A stretch of DNA of 62,410 nt, from contig NHIO02000051.1 in NCBI GenBank assembly GCA_002171975.2, positions 14,408 through 76,817 on the forward strand, written 5' to 3'. Position numbers and translations under genes: made by a program. Positions 28,761 through 38,616 of this stretch are shown here, in pieces. How positions within the stretch are numbered: position 1 is the first letter of the stretch; every line of letters begins with the position of its first letter. The notes under the pieces were generated by a model, which did no database searches, had not been told where the DNA came from, and saw only the letters and a program-made list of their open reading frames with translations. This DNA is from Flavobacteriales bacterium TMED191 (GTDB taxonomy: Bacteria; Bacteroidota; Bacteroidia; Flavobacteriales; TMED113).

Positions 28761-30094
28761 TACAAATATTACAATTATTATTAAGCTTGTCCATTTTGGT
28801 AGTATTACACGAATTTGGGCACTATGCAGCAGCAAGATTTTTCGGTTGTCGTGTAGAAAAGTTTTATTTATTTATGGACTGGGGGGTTGGCGGTTGGAGC
28901 GGCTCATTGTTTAAAAGAAAGTTTGGTGACACAGAATTTGGGATTGGTTGGGTTCCTTTGGGTGGTTATGTTAAAATTGCTGGGTTCATTGATGAGTCTA
29001 TGGATTCTAAGGGGGTAGAAAGCGAACCTCAAGAGTGGGAACTTAGGTCAAAACCGGCTTGGCAAAGATTAATTGTGATGTTGGGTGGTATTTTTATTAA
29101 TGTGGTTTTAGCCTGGTTTTTGTACTCTATTATTCTTTTTTATTGGGGGGAAAAATACATCCCCATGGAGAAACTGGTAGATGGTTTTTCATTTAATGAG
29201 GGGGGAGAGTTACTAGGCTTTCAGGATGGCGACAAAATAAAGGCTATTGATGGGGTTGATTTAATGGAGTATGACCCAATGTTTGTTATGAGTTCTATTT
29301 TGTTTGAGGGTGCTCAAAGTGTTGATTTGATAAGAAATAATGAAACAATTACATTGTTTTTGGATAAGTCCGCAATAAATACGGTTATTAGCAACATACA
29401 AACATATGAGGGAAACGTAATTTCACCCAACTTTAAATGGATTGTAGATGAAATTTTTTCTACAAGTCCTCTGAAAAGCTCATTATTAAAAGAGGGCGAT
29501 AGAATTGTAAAAATAGATTCTTTAGATACCCAATTCATTACAACAGAAGCCAAAAAGTATCTTCTTTCTAAAGTTGGGAAAAGTATAAAACTAACATATA
29601 GAGACTCCCGTTCCAATGAAAACACAATTAAACTAACTGTTCCTAATGACGGTTTGTTGGGGGTGGGTATAACTCGTGGATATTATGATGATAAGCGGTA
29701 TACATTTGGTGGGTCTATATCTGCTGGATTTAAAAAAACCAGCGAAACTATTAAAATGTATTGGGGTCAAGTAAAAACTATATTTAACCCTAAAACTGGA
29801 GGATATAAACATGTTGGAGGCTTAATAAGTATTGGAAAAATGTTTCCCGGGGACTGGAATTGGTTGGCTTTTTGGTCTATGACCGCTTTGCTTTCTATAA
29901 TTTTAGCAATTATGAACCTTTTGCCTATTCCCGCTTTGGATGGGGGTCACGCTCTAATTGCTTTAATTGAGATGATTTCAGGAAAAAAACTTCCCTTAAG
30001 TGTTTTAATGCCTCTTCAAATAATTGGAATGGTGCTTTTATTTACATTATTAATCTACGCTAACGGCATGGATGTTGTTAGATTATTTAACTAA
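28757..30094 (+). CDS. rseP: Site-2 intramembrane metalloprotease RseP
   Basis: 445 residues. The zinc site HEFGH is at 18-22 in the first helix and the second metal motif PIPALDGGH has its aspartate at residue 395. Two PDZ domains lie between (about 110-310) in the periplasmic region. It cleaves anti-sigma factors and remnant signal peptides in the inner membrane. The neighbouring dxr is a typical partner. Intact and of normal length. Confidence 0.95.
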   Translation: MIQILQLLLSLSILVVLHEFGHYAAARFFGCRVEKFYLFMDWGVGGWSGSLFKRKFGDTEFGIGWVPLGGYVKIAGFIDESMDSKGVESEPQEWELRSKPAWQRLIVMLGGIFINVVLAWFLYSIILFYWGEKYIPMEKLVDGFSFNEGGELLGFQDGDKIKAIDGVDLMEYDPMFVMSSILFEGAQSVDLIRNNETITLFLDKSAINTVISNIQTYEGNVISPNFKWIVDEIFSTSPLKSSLLKEGDRIVKIDSLDTQFITTEAKKYLLSKVGKSIKLTYRDSRSNENTIKLTVPNDGLLGVGITRGYYDDKRYTFGGSISAGFKKTSETIKMYWGQVKTIFNPKTGGYKHVGGLISIGKMFPGDWNWLAFWSMTALLSIILAIMNLLPIPALDGGHALIALIEMISGKKLPLSVLMPLQIIGMVLLFTLLIYANGMDVVRLFN

Positions 30095-30099
30095 AAATT

Positions 30100-31626
30100 A
30101 TGAATGATTTATTGAAAAATTTAAATATCGAAACTAACCACCCTGGAACATCTACTGGGCTAAATTGGGAAAACAATCAAGAAGAAAGTTTTGTATCCCT
30201 TTCCCCTGTTGATGGTAAAGAAATTGGTAGAGTTTTTTCTACTTCTAAAGATAATTATAACGATGTTATAATTAGTGCACAACAAGCTTTTAAAGTTTGG
30301 CGTGTTATTCCTGCACCGAAAAGGGGAGAAATTGTTAGACAGTTTGGTGAAGAATTAAGAAAAAATAAAAGTGATTTAGGGCGTCTAGTTTCTTATGAAA
30401 TGGGTAAATCTTATCAAGAAGGGTTAGGTGAGGTTCAAGAAATGATCGACATATGTGATTTTGCTGTAGGTCTTTCAAGGCAACTTTGTGGTATTACCCT
30501 CCACTCCGAAAGAGTACAACACAGGATGTATGAACAGTATCACCCCTTGGGAATTGTTGGGATAATTTCCGCTTTTAATTTTCCTGTTGCTGTCTGGGCC
30601 TGGAATGCCGCATTAGCCTGGGTTTGTGGAGATGTTTGTGTTTGGAAGCCTTCAGAAAAAACGCCATTCTGTGCTATTGCGTGTCAAAAAATTATGTCTA
30701 AAGTTTTAAAAAGAAACTCATTGCCAGAGGGAGTCTCATGTTTAATTAATGGTGACTACAGGGTGGGTGAGTTCTTAACCTCTGACAAAAATATTCCTTT
30801 GATTTCTGCCACAGGATCAACCCGAATGGGCCGAATTGTTGGTGCAAAAGTTGCAGAAAGATTTGGAAAAACCATATTAGAGTTGGGTGGAAATAACGCA
30901 ATGATTATGTCACCAAATGCCGATTTAAATATTGGAATGGTTGGAGTGGTTTTTGGTGCAGTTGGCACAGCTGGTCAAAGATGCACATCAACACGGCGAC
31001 TAATTATACATGAGTCAATTTATGATGACGTAAAACATAAATTAATCCAAGCGTATAAACAAATAAAAATTGGTAACCCCTTGGATGAAAAAAACCACAT
31101 GGGCCCGCTTATTGACAAAAGTGCTGTAGAAGCATACAAGGATGCGCTTATTAAGGTTGAAAAAGAAGGAGGCAAAATTGTTGTTCCTGGTGGAGTTTTA
31201 GGTGGAGATGGATTTGAGTCTGGTTGTTATGTTAAGCCTGTCGTTGCTGAGGCAGATAATGATTTTAATATTGTTCAAACAGAAACTTTTGCTCCGATAC
31301 TTTATATTATGAAGTATTCCAAAATTGAAGATGCTATTGAAATCCAAAATAGCGTTCCACAAGGTTTATCTTCGGCAATTATGACAAACAATATTAAAGA
31401 AGCCGAAACCTTTTTATCTCACGCTGGTTCTGACTGTGGTATTGCAAACGTAAATATAGGAACTTCTGGGGCAGAAATTGGTGGTGCGTTTGGTGGTGAA
31501 AAAGAAACTGGTGGTGGTCGAGAGTCGGGTTCTGATGCGTGGAAAGCGTACATGAGAAGACAGACTAACACAATTAACTATTCAAGTGAGTTGCCACTAG
31601 CTCAGGGAATAAAATTTGATTTTTAG
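30100..31626 (+). CDS. ALDH7-type aldehyde dehydrogenase (aminoadipate semialdehyde/P6C dehydrogenase)
   Basis: 508 residues. Catalytic C295 in GTAGQRCTSTRR and the general base glutamate in ILELGGNNA; the C-terminal block FGGEKETGGGRESGSDAWK is specific to the ALDH7 branch. This branch oxidises alpha-aminoadipic semialdehyde (in balance with piperideine-6-carboxylate) in lysine breakdown, using NAD. It lies 5 bases after rseP and converges on the M28 peptidase gene with a 10-base gap. No other lysine-degradation gene is adjacent, so the substrate rests on family similarity. Confidence 0.87.
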   Translation: MNDLLKNLNIETNHPGTSTGLNWENNQEESFVSLSPVDGKEIGRVFSTSKDNYNDVIISAQQAFKVWRVIPAPKRGEIVRQFGEELRKNKSDLGRLVSYEMGKSYQEGLGEVQEMIDICDFAVGLSRQLCGITLHSERVQHRMYEQYHPLGIVGIISAFNFPVAVWAWNAALAWVCGDVCVWKPSEKTPFCAIACQKIMSKVLKRNSLPEGVSCLINGDYRVGEFLTSDKNIPLISATGSTRMGRIVGAKVAERFGKTILELGGNNAMIMSPNADLNIGMVGVVFGAVGTAGQRCTSTRRLIIHESIYDDVKHKLIQAYKQIKIGNPLDEKNHMGPLIDKSAVEAYKDALIKVEKEGGKIVVPGGVLGGDGFESGCYVKPVVAEADNDFNIVQTETFAPILYIMKYSKIEDAIEIQNSVPQGLSSAIMTNNIKEAETFLSHAGSDCGIANVNIGTSGAEIGGAFGGEKETGGGRESGSDAWKAYMRRQTNTINYSSELPLAQGIKFDF

Positions 31627-31636
31627 TGCCAAAAAC

Positions 31637-33202
31637 TTAAAAGTCATTCTTTTTATCAACCCTTGGTCTATCAATTCCATTAGCAATCTCCCATGCGGTA
31701 TAAAAAATTAATCGAGCGGTTTTTTCAACCTTTTCGTAAATTATTTTTTCGTGTGTATCTGTGTGCATGTGATAATCCTCATGTACTCCACTAAAATAAA
31801 ATATTGATGGAATGTTTTTTTTGGCAAAATTATAGTGGTCTGATCTGTAATAAAATCTATTTGGGTCACTAGGGTCGTTAAACGTATAGTCTAAATTTAG
31901 CCCCACATATTCGTTATTTGTTTTTTCCGAAAGGTTGTGTAGGTCTGTGCTTAATTTATCAGAACCTATTAAATATACATAATTGCTATCATTTGGGTGA
32001 TTTTTGTCAACCCTTCCAACCATATCAACATTTAAACAGGTTATAGTTTTATTTAGTGGGAAGATGGGATTTTCCACATAAAAATATGAACCAAGTAAGC
32101 CCTTTTCTTCAGCTGAGTTGGCAAAAATTAAAACACTTCTTTTTGTTTTTTTTCCTAACTTTTTAGCTGCCTGAAACGATTCTGCAACTTCTAAAAGAGC
32201 TGCAGTCCCCGTTGCATTATCATCGGCACCATTATGGATTTTGCCATTTATTACCCCTATGTGGTCATAGTGTGCTGTGATTACAACAACCTCTTCTTTT
32301 AAATCGGGGTCTGAACCTTCAATAAAACCTAATACATTTTTGCCAACAAAAAATTCTTCTATAGTTTTCGTGTCAATTGAAATCGGTTTTTTAACATATT
32401 TAGTTGCAGTTGTTTCCGTGTGTAGAATTGTATCTATAAGTGGGGCTATAGATTTAATGTTAAGTAGGTCTTTTGCTATTTTTTTGTCAACAAAAAAAAA
32501 TGGTATTGATGCTTGTTTTGCAACCAAAAAAACACCAGGATTTTTAATGCGGTGACTAAACAGCTTGTAGTCTTTTTTTATGTTGTTTTTTATTATTAAA
32601 AGTGCTTTTGCTCCTTTTTGTTTTGCGGTTTTTAATTTTTCCCTATAGCTAGCTTTTGGTGATTTTTTATTTGTCCCTGAGACAAGATACTGACCCTCTT
32701 TATTGGTCGGTTCGCCATCAAAGACTAGTAGTATTTTGTTTTTTACATCTACATTGTAATCACTGTAATTTTCTGAATCAATTCCGTAACCTAAAAAAAC
32801 TATATCGCTTGAAAAAATACTAACATCCTTAAATTTAGGGTAACTGTAAAAGTTTTGGCCAAAAAAATACCTTGTGTGACCAACTTTTATTTTAGCATAG
32901 TCGAACTTTCTTGATCCTAAACTAAACTCTTGATAATAGCTTGAGTCTTTGAGTGGAGGGATATTAATTTGTTTAAAATAATTTGATATATAATCCGCCG
33001 CTAAAAGCTCACCATTAGTCCCAACCTCTCTTCCCTCTAAGGAGTCTGAAGCTAATACAAATACGTGCGATTTGATTTTTTTAATCTTGTTTTCTATTGA
33101 CCAACTTGTTGGTTGTGGTATATTTTGGTCACTTTGCGAAAGAGTTACAAAAAAAACTGCAACAACAAGCATTAAAACTGTGTTTTTGTTTATGTAGTTC
33201 AT
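31637..33202 (-). CDS. M28 family zinc aminopeptidase with PA domain
   Basis: 521 residues with a signal peptide (about 1-24). The N-terminal segment includes LASDSLEGREVGTNGE, an inserted PA-type domain (about 110-260), and an M28 core with zinc ligands in AHYDHIG, NGADDNATG, NSAEEKGLLGS, LNVDMVG and HEDYHMHTDTHE. It should release N-terminal amino acids from peptides outside the cytoplasm. It is 12 bases downstream of rpiB in the lysS operon. An A9 run inside this gene (32493-32501) keeps the frame, a useful contrast with ileS. Confidence 0.9.
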   Translation of the reverse strand: MNYINKNTVLMLVVAVFFVTLSQSDQNIPQPTSWSIENKIKKIKSHVFVLASDSLEGREVGTNGELLAADYISNYFKQINIPPLKDSSYYQEFSLGSRKFDYAKIKVGHTRYFFGQNFYSYPKFKDVSIFSSDIVFLGYGIDSENYSDYNVDVKNKILLVFDGEPTNKEGQYLVSGTNKKSPKASYREKLKTAKQKGAKALLIIKNNIKKDYKLFSHRIKNPGVFLVAKQASIPFFFVDKKIAKDLLNIKSIAPLIDTILHTETTATKYVKKPISIDTKTIEEFFVGKNVLGFIEGSDPDLKEEVVVITAHYDHIGVINGKIHNGADDNATGTAALLEVAESFQAAKKLGKKTKRSVLIFANSAEEKGLLGSYFYVENPIFPLNKTITCLNVDMVGRVDKNHPNDSNYVYLIGSDKLSTDLHNLSEKTNNEYVGLNLDYTFNDPSDPNRFYYRSDHYNFAKKNIPSIFYFSGVHEDYHMHTDTHEKIIYEKVEKTARLIFYTAWEIANGIDRPRVDKKNDF

Positions 33203-33214
33203 TTTATGTTGGTT

Positions 33215-33637
33215 TTAAATTTTTTCAACTCTTCTTTTGTGTCTTCCCCCTTCAAATGGTGTTTCTAAAAAGTTTTTAATTATACTTTTAGCTTCACTAA
33301 AGCCAACAAATCTTGCCGGCAAAGAGATTATATTGGCATCATTGTGTGCTCGTGCTAATTTAGAAATTTCTGGTGTCCAACAGAGCGCAGCTCTAATTTT
33401 TTTGTGTTTATTTGCTGCCATACTAACCCCGTTTCCACTTCCACATATTAAAACCCCAAAATCTGCACCAACAACAACCTCTTTTGATACAAGGTGGGCA
33501 TAATCTGGGTAGTCTACACTTTCTTTTGAAAAGGCTCCCACATCTAAAACTTGTGCGCCATAAACCTCTTCTAAAAAGTTTATTATTTTTGATTTATACT
33601 CAAAACCGGCATGGTCTGATCCTATTGCTACTTTCAT
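33215..33637 (-). CDS. rpiB: Ribose 5-phosphate isomerase B
   Basis: 140 residues with IGSDHAGFEYK, DYPDYAHLVS and ICGSGNGVSMAANKHKKIRAA, which includes the active-site region of RpiB. It interconverts ribose 5-phosphate and ribulose 5-phosphate in the cytoplasm. Its start overlaps the lysS stop by 4 bases, so it is translationally coupled. RpiB-like allose isomerases are the only close alternative. Confidence 0.94.
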   Translation of the reverse strand: MKVAIGSDHAGFEYKSKIINFLEEVYGAQVLDVGAFSKESVDYPDYAHLVSKEVVVGADFGVLICGSGNGVSMAANKHKKIRAALCWTPEISKLARAHNDANIISLPARFVGFSEAKSIIKNFLETPFEGGRHKRRVEKI

Positions 33638-35145
33638 TGGTTTTCTGGTTTCATTTGAGGAAAAAACAAAACATCTTGAATGGTGGTTTTGTTTGTTAAA
33701 AGCATTGTAAGCCTATCCATTCCTATTCCTATTCCCGAAGTTGGTGGCATGCCATATTCGAGTGCTGTTAAAAACTGTTTATCAATAACCATAGCTTCGT
33801 CGTCACCCTTTTCACCCAGTAACATTTGTTCTTCAAAACTTTCTTTTTGTTTAATTGGATTGTTTTGTTCAGAGTAGGCGTTAGCTATTTCTTTTCCATT
33901 AACAAAAAGCTCAAACCTTTCTGTTAAACCCCTTTTTGTTCGGTGTTTTTTAGATAGTGGAGACATTTCTGACGGGTAGTCTGTTATATATGTTGGTTGT
34001 ATCAGTTCTTTTTCGCAAAACTCTCCAAAAATTGCATCCCACAACTTTCCTTTTCCCATTGTTTTATTTATTGTAATATTTTTTTCTTTACAATAATCTT
34101 GTAGGTTTTCCTTGGTCATTTGTGAGACATCATCGCCTGTTTTTTCTTTTATAGAGTCGAAAAAGGGCTGTCTTTTGTAAGGACCCTTGAAATCTATTTG
34201 ACTATTGTTGTGGTTTATTTTTGTTTTTCCACACACTCCAATTACAGTCTCCTCCAAAAGTTTCTCAACAAATTCCATCATCCAAACATAGTCTTTATAT
34301 GCAACGTAAAACTCTAACATTGTAAACTCTGGGTTGTGTGTTCTGTCCATACCCTCGTTTCTAAAGTCTTTAGCAAATTCATACACCCCCTCTTTACCAC
34401 CTACAATTAGCCTTTTAAGGTATAGCTCGTTTGCTATTCGCATATATAGTGGCATGTCTAGTGTGTTGTGGTGTGTAATAAATGGTCTCGCTGCTGCACC
34501 CCCTACAATTGGTTGAAGTATGGGGGTTTCCACTTCCATATAGCCGACACTATTAAGTTTATTTCTAATTATATTAAATATTTTTGTTCTTGTTTCGAAA
34601 ACACCCCAAGCATCATCATTAACAATTAAGTCTAGAGATCTTTGTCTATATCGGAGTTCTGTGTTTTTAAATGCATCGTGTGACACCCCCTCAGAGTCTG
34701 TTTTTACTATTGGAAGTGGTTTAATTGATTTTGATAAAACTTTTATGTTTTTAACCATTATACTAATTTCCCCCACTTTTGTTTTAAAAACACTTCCCTC
34801 AACACCTATAATATCACCAATGTCTAAAAGTTTTTTAAATACTTTATTATACATGGATTTATCTTCTCCTTCACAAATTTCATCTCTATTTAAATATAGT
34901 TGTATTCTTCCTTTAAAATCTTTTAGTTCAACAAAGGAGGCTTTACCCATTATTCTTCTGCTCATTATTCTTCCCGCCAAAGAAACATTTTGAAAGTTGT
35001 TTTTTTCTGAGTGATAGTTTTCTTTTATTTCTTTGCTGGTCGCAGTTATTTTAAACTCCTCTGCTGGATATGGGTTGTGTCCCATGTCTATTAATTCGTT
35101 GAGCGAGTTTCTTCGCGCCTGTTCTTGTTCTGTATATTTTTCCAC
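33634..35145 (-). CDS. lysS: Lysyl-tRNA synthetase, class II
   Basis: 503 residues: an N-terminal OB-fold (about 55-160) and a class II catalytic core with motif 2 (FRNEGMDRTHNPEFTMLEFY) and motif 3 (GIGIGMDRL). It charges tRNA(Lys). The start codon is GTG at 35145; an in-frame stop lies two codons upstream, and starting at the next ATG would remove the normal N-terminal segment before NPYPAEEF. A good promoter-like element precedes it. It leads the lysS-rpiB-M28 operon and is divergent from lipB. Confidence 0.96.
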   Translation of the reverse strand: MEKYTEQEQARRNSLNELIDMGHNPYPAEEFKITATSKEIKENYHSEKNNFQNVSLAGRIMSRRIMGKASFVELKDFKGRIQLYLNRDEICEGEDKSMYNKVFKKLLDIGDIIGVEGSVFKTKVGEISIMVKNIKVLSKSIKPLPIVKTDSEGVSHDAFKNTELRYRQRSLDLIVNDDAWGVFETRTKIFNIIRNKLNSVGYMEVETPILQPIVGGAAARPFITHHNTLDMPLYMRIANELYLKRLIVGGKEGVYEFAKDFRNEGMDRTHNPEFTMLEFYVAYKDYVWMMEFVEKLLEETVIGVCGKTKINHNNSQIDFKGPYKRQPFFDSIKEKTGDDVSQMTKENLQDYCKEKNITINKTMGKGKLWDAIFGEFCEKELIQPTYITDYPSEMSPLSKKHRTKRGLTERFELFVNGKEIANAYSEQNNPIKQKESFEEQMLLGEKGDDEAMVIDKQFLTALEYGMPPTSGIGIGMDRLTMLLTNKTTIQDVLFFPQMKPENQ

Positions 35146-35163
35146 TATTTAATTTAATTTTAT

Positions 35164-35189
35164 CAAATATAGTTATATTCATATAACAA
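35164..35189 (-). promoter_or_regulatory. Candidate lysS promoter
   Basis: On the minus strand TATATTTG (35171-35164) is a perfect TAnnTTTG -7 box, with TTG 15 bases upstream (35189-35187). It lies 18 bases before the GTG start of lysS, in the 44-base gap shared with lipB; the -33 element abuts the lipB start codon. Spacing is slightly short, so this is a pattern-based call. Confidence 0.45.
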
Positions 35190-35873
35190 ATGAATACCGT
35201 TATTTTTAAAAACTTAGGTATAGTTGATTTTAAAACAGCTTGGGATAAACAAGAGTTGCTTTTAAAATCAATAATAAAAGACAAGAGATCGGGTGTAAAA
35301 ACCAAAAACTATCTTCTGTTTTGTCAACATCCGCATGTTTATACTTTAGGTAAAAGTGGGGACAGTAAAAACCTGCTTATAAATGAAGCTCAGCTTAAAA
35401 AAAATCAGGCTGCCTTTTATAAAATAAATCGTGGAGGAGATATAACTTACCATGGTCCTGGCCAATTAGTTGTTTATCCTATTTTTGATTTAGATAATTT
35501 TTTTACAGATATTCATAAATACTTGCGGTATTTAGAGCAGGTTGTTATTGATGTTTTAAGACATTTTGATCTTTGTGGAGAGAGGTTGGGTGGGTCAACG
35601 GGTGTTTGGGTGTCTCCAAAAAAAAACAATGAAAACTATAAAAAAATTTGTGCAATGGGTGTAAGGGCAAGTCGGTGGGTTACAATGCACGGTTTGGCTT
35701 TTAATGTCAATGTTGATTTAAATTATTTCAACAATATTGTTCCTTGTGGAATACAGGACCGAGGTGTCACCTCCTTGTGTGCTGAGCTTGATAGGGATGT
35801 GCCCATGAAAGATATAGAGTTACTTTTTAAAAAGTCTTTTGAGAATGTTTTTAATTTTTTTTTAAAAACTTAG
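35190..35873 (+). CDS. lipB: Octanoyl-[acyl-carrier-protein]:protein N-octanoyltransferase
   Basis: 227 residues with NRGGDITYHGPGQLVVYP and the catalytic pair K152 (KKICAMGVR) and C186 (VPCGI), spaced 34 residues apart as in E. coli LipB. It moves octanoyl groups from ACP to lipoyl domains of 2-oxoacid dehydrogenases. It starts the plus-strand lipB / hydrolase / ABC / lipoprotein group, with 3-4 base gaps throughout. Adjacent divergent lysS is a normal partner in the phylum. Confidence 0.95.
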   Translation: MNTVIFKNLGIVDFKTAWDKQELLLKSIIKDKRSGVKTKNYLLFCQHPHVYTLGKSGDSKNLLINEAQLKKNQAAFYKINRGGDITYHGPGQLVVYPIFDLDNFFTDIHKYLRYLEQVVIDVLRHFDLCGERLGGSTGVWVSPKKNNENYKKICAMGVRASRWVTMHGLAFNVNVDLNYFNNIVPCGIQDRGVTSLCAELDRDVPMKDIELLFKKSFENVFNFFLKT

Positions 35874-35876
35874 ATT

Positions 35877-37049
35877 ATGAGGGGGGGGGTTGTTTTTATA
35901 TTTTTAACAATATTGTTTGGTTTTATTTTTGACCTTTCTTATTTGGCTCATGGTGTTAGATGTACTTATTTGAGGGGTGAAAGTTCTGCTCAAGTAGATG
36001 ATTATAGTTTTTTTTTTACACGACCTGTTGTTGCAAATCACCCCTTTATTATTCCAAAGTCTATAAATTATAAAAACAAAATTGTTAATGACTCTCTAAA
36101 TGCTGCCCTTGTTAAATATAAAAGCACGGCTTTTTTGGTTGTTCAAAACGACAGTGTTGTGCTTGAAAAATACTGGGGAGATGGTGGGCCTGATGTTTTG
36201 TCTAATTCTTTTTCAATGGCTAAAAGTATAATGTCTTTGCTTGTGGGGTCAGCTATAGACGAGGGTTTTATTGAGAGTGTTGATCAGGACATTGTGTCCT
36301 TTATTCCGGAAATTGAAAACTTTGATAACAAAAACCCTGTGAAGATAAAACACCTTTTAGGGATGTCTTCTGGTTTAAGTTGGTTAGAAAACTACAAACG
36401 GCCGATAAGCGTAACTGCGAAAGCTTATTATGGTAAAAATATTAATGACTTAATGTTTAAACAAAACTTTATTTCTAAACCGGGTGAGTTTTTTAAATAC
36501 CAAAGTGGTGACACTCAACTTCTTGGTGTTTTGTTAGAGCGGGCTGTTGGTGAAAGCGTTTCAGATTACGCTAGTCATGCCCTTTGGTCTAAAATTGGTG
36601 CCTCAAAAAACGCTTTGTGGTCCTTAGATTCTAGTGATGGGTCGGAGAAAACCTTTTGTTGTTTTAATAGTACAGCTAGAGACTTTGCTAAAATAGGGCT
36701 TTTAATGTTAAATGGTGGGCAACTAAATAATTCTATAGTTGTTAGCCCTGAGTATTTTCGTTGGTTATTTAGTGTTCCTTTGTTAAAAATGGGTGATAAA
36801 AAATCCTCTCGCTTTGGAAAAGTGATTAAACACTATTCTAACTCTTGGTATGTTGCTAAAGTTTTGGATTATGATGTTTTTTATGCTCGCGGCTTTTTGG
36901 GACAATATATTGTAGCTATTCCTGATTTAAACTTGGTGTTTGTTCGACTTGGAAAATCCGAAGATAGTGCTTCAAATAATAATGATTTTTTATTAACTAA
37001 CAGTCTTAGTTTTTATATTGAGCAGGTTATTTTAGAATTCAAACATTAA
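35877..37049 (+). CDS. Serine hydrolase, class C beta-lactamase-like
   Basis: 390 residues with a hydrophobic N-terminal signal (about 5-24). The SxxK motif is S113-M-A-K116; the YxS/N-type motif is probably YQSGD. The family includes D-aminopeptidases, esterases and 6-aminohexanoate-dimer hydrolases, and the substrate cannot be told. The start codon is followed directly by AGG GGG GGG G, a nine-G run (35881-35889) in an otherwise very AT-rich area. A change of one G would shift frame at codons 2-5; the next in-frame ATG lies beyond the signal peptide. Located 3 bases after lipB. Confidence 0.85.
   Translation: MRGGVVFIFLTILFGFIFDLSYLAHGVRCTYLRGESSAQVDDYSFFFTRPVVANHPFIIPKSINYKNKIVNDSLNAALVKYKSTAFLVVQNDSVVLEKYWGDGGPDVLSNSFSMAKSIMSLLVGSAIDEGFIESVDQDIVSFIPEIENFDNKNPVKIKHLLGMSSGLSWLENYKRPISVTAKAYYGKNINDLMFKQNFISKPGEFFKYQSGDTQLLGVLLERAVGESVSDYASHALWSKIGASKNALWSLDSSDGSEKTFCCFNSTARDFAKIGLLMLNGGQLNNSIVVSPEYFRWLFSVPLLKMGDKKSSRFGKVIKHYSNSWYVAKVLDYDVFYARGFLGQYIVAIPDLNLVFVRLGKSEDSASNNNDFLLTNSLSFYIEQVILEFKH
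35881..35889 (+). repeat. Nine-G homopolymer at the start of the serine hydrolase gene
   Basis: G9 begins one base after the ATG (35877-35879) and covers codons 2-5. No other G run of this length was seen in the window. Homopolymeric tracts at this position are classic phase-variable switches; a consensus error is the dull alternative. Confidence 0.7.
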
Positions 37050-37053
37050 AAGA

Positions 37054-38613
37054 ATGTCTTTACTAAAAATAAAAAACCTTAATATCACTGTGAAAAACAA
37101 ACCCCTTTTAAAGGGTGGTTTTTTTAGTGTTGAAGAGGGGGAGATTGTTGGTCTTTTTGGGGCATCAGGCTCTGGAAAGTCTGTTTTTTCATTGTTTTTG
37201 ATGGGTTTTTTAAATCAAAATAAATCTTTTGTTGTGTCCTCGGAGCTCTCGAAGTATAATTACCTTTCTACTTATTTTGATTTAAACTCCAAACATGCTT
37301 CCTCTTGGCAGAAATTTAGGTCCAATGAGGTTTCAATGATTTTTCAAGACCCAGCTTCTAGTCTTAATCCAACTCTTAAGTGTGGTCAACAATTAAAAGA
37401 AGCATGTGTTAAAATTGTTTCTAACAATAATTCTTTTATTAAAAAAAACTGTGTTCATTTGTTAAATGAGGTTGGTGTCGAGTTTCCTGAAAAAATTATT
37501 AATTCATACCCTCACGAACTTTCCGGGGGACAAAAACAACGAGTAGTAATAGCTATTGCTCTTGCTTCTGAACCACGACTATTGATTGCTGATGAACCTA
37601 CTACTTCTTTAGATCCTGTTACACAAAGAGGGGTTTTAGATTTATTGTTGAAAATAAAAAAAACGCGGAATATTGGTGTTGTTTTAGTGAGTCATAATTT
37701 AGACTTAATAAAATACTACTGCGATAGATTTTATATTTATAAAAACCGTACTTTTTTTTCTTCTTCTTCATTAGATGGTGTAAGTTATATTAAAAAAAAG
37801 GAGGTTTTGTTGAATATTTTAAAACTAAAAAAATACCCTAATTTTAATGCTTCTCATCTAAACTCTATAATTAAAAGCTTTAAAAAAAATACAGGTTTTT
37901 CTGATTTCTCTCTAGATTTAAAAGATGTTAATGTTGTTTTTAAAAAAAACAATATTAAATTTTCGGCTATAAAAAATATTAACCTTTCCCTAGTTAAAGG
38001 TGGTGCTTTGGGTGTTGTTGGTGGTTCTGGTTCTGGAAAAACAACTCTTGGAAGGGTTCTCTGTGGGATAGAAAAAAACTATACCGGTTATTATAATCAT
38101 AAAGACTCTTTTTTTTTAAAAAATTGTATTCAAATGGTTTATCAAGACCCATATTCAACATTTAATCCTAAAATAAAATGTGGTAAATCTGTACTAGAAA
38201 TAATTTCTCATTTTAAATCAAATGTTACGGTTCAAGAGCTTTTTAGCTTGGTTGGTTTAGATTATAAATATATTAATCTTTATCCTCATGAGCTCTCTGG
38301 AGGGGAAAAGCAAAGATTGTCTATTGCTCGTGTTATTGCTTCTTTTCCTAAAGTAATTGTTTTTGATGAGTCTCTTTCTGGTTTAGATTTAGATGTACAA
38401 TTGTCTGTTTTGGATTTAATTAAGTTTATAAATATTAATTTAAATATTTCTGTTGTTTTTATTTCTCATGATATAAATTCTGTTTCGTATTTATGCAAAA
38501 ATATTATGGTTTTAAAAAAAGGGGTAATTGTTGATTTATTTGAATCAAGTAATTTATTATCTAAAAAAAGAAATATTTATACAAAAAAAATCATACAAAA
38601 TTCAAACTTTTAA
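37054..38613 (+). CDS. Fused double ABC ATPase, peptide-transporter type, no permease nearby
   Basis: 519 residues containing two complete ABC ATPase domains. Domain 1 (about 1-245): Walker A GASGSGKS, signature LSGGQKQRV, Walker B LLIADEPT. Domain 2 (about 285-519): GGSGSGKTT, LSGGEKQRL, VIVFDESLSGLD. Both resemble the DppD/DppF or OppD/OppF ATPases of peptide import, here fused in the manner of YejF. No permease or binding-protein gene is next to it. Both domains have full catalytic motifs. It sits 4 bases after the hydrolase gene and 3 before an AT-rich lipoprotein gene, close to the probable replication terminus. Confidence 0.88.
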   Translation: MSLLKIKNLNITVKNKPLLKGGFFSVEEGEIVGLFGASGSGKSVFSLFLMGFLNQNKSFVVSSELSKYNYLSTYFDLNSKHASSWQKFRSNEVSMIFQDPASSLNPTLKCGQQLKEACVKIVSNNNSFIKKNCVHLLNEVGVEFPEKIINSYPHELSGGQKQRVVIAIALASEPRLLIADEPTTSLDPVTQRGVLDLLLKIKKTRNIGVVLVSHNLDLIKYYCDRFYIYKNRTFFSSSSLDGVSYIKKKEVLLNILKLKKYPNFNASHLNSIIKSFKKNTGFSDFSLDLKDVNVVFKKNNIKFSAIKNINLSLVKGGALGVVGGSGSGKTTLGRVLCGIEKNYTGYYNHKDSFFLKNCIQMVYQDPYSTFNPKIKCGKSVLEIISHFKSNVTVQELFSLVGLDYKYINLYPHELSGGEKQRLSIARVIASFPKVIVFDESLSGLDLDVQLSVLDLIKFININLNISVVFISHDINSVSYLCKNIMVLKKGVIVDLFESSNLLSKKRNIYTKKIIQNSNF

Positions 38614-38616
38614 AAT

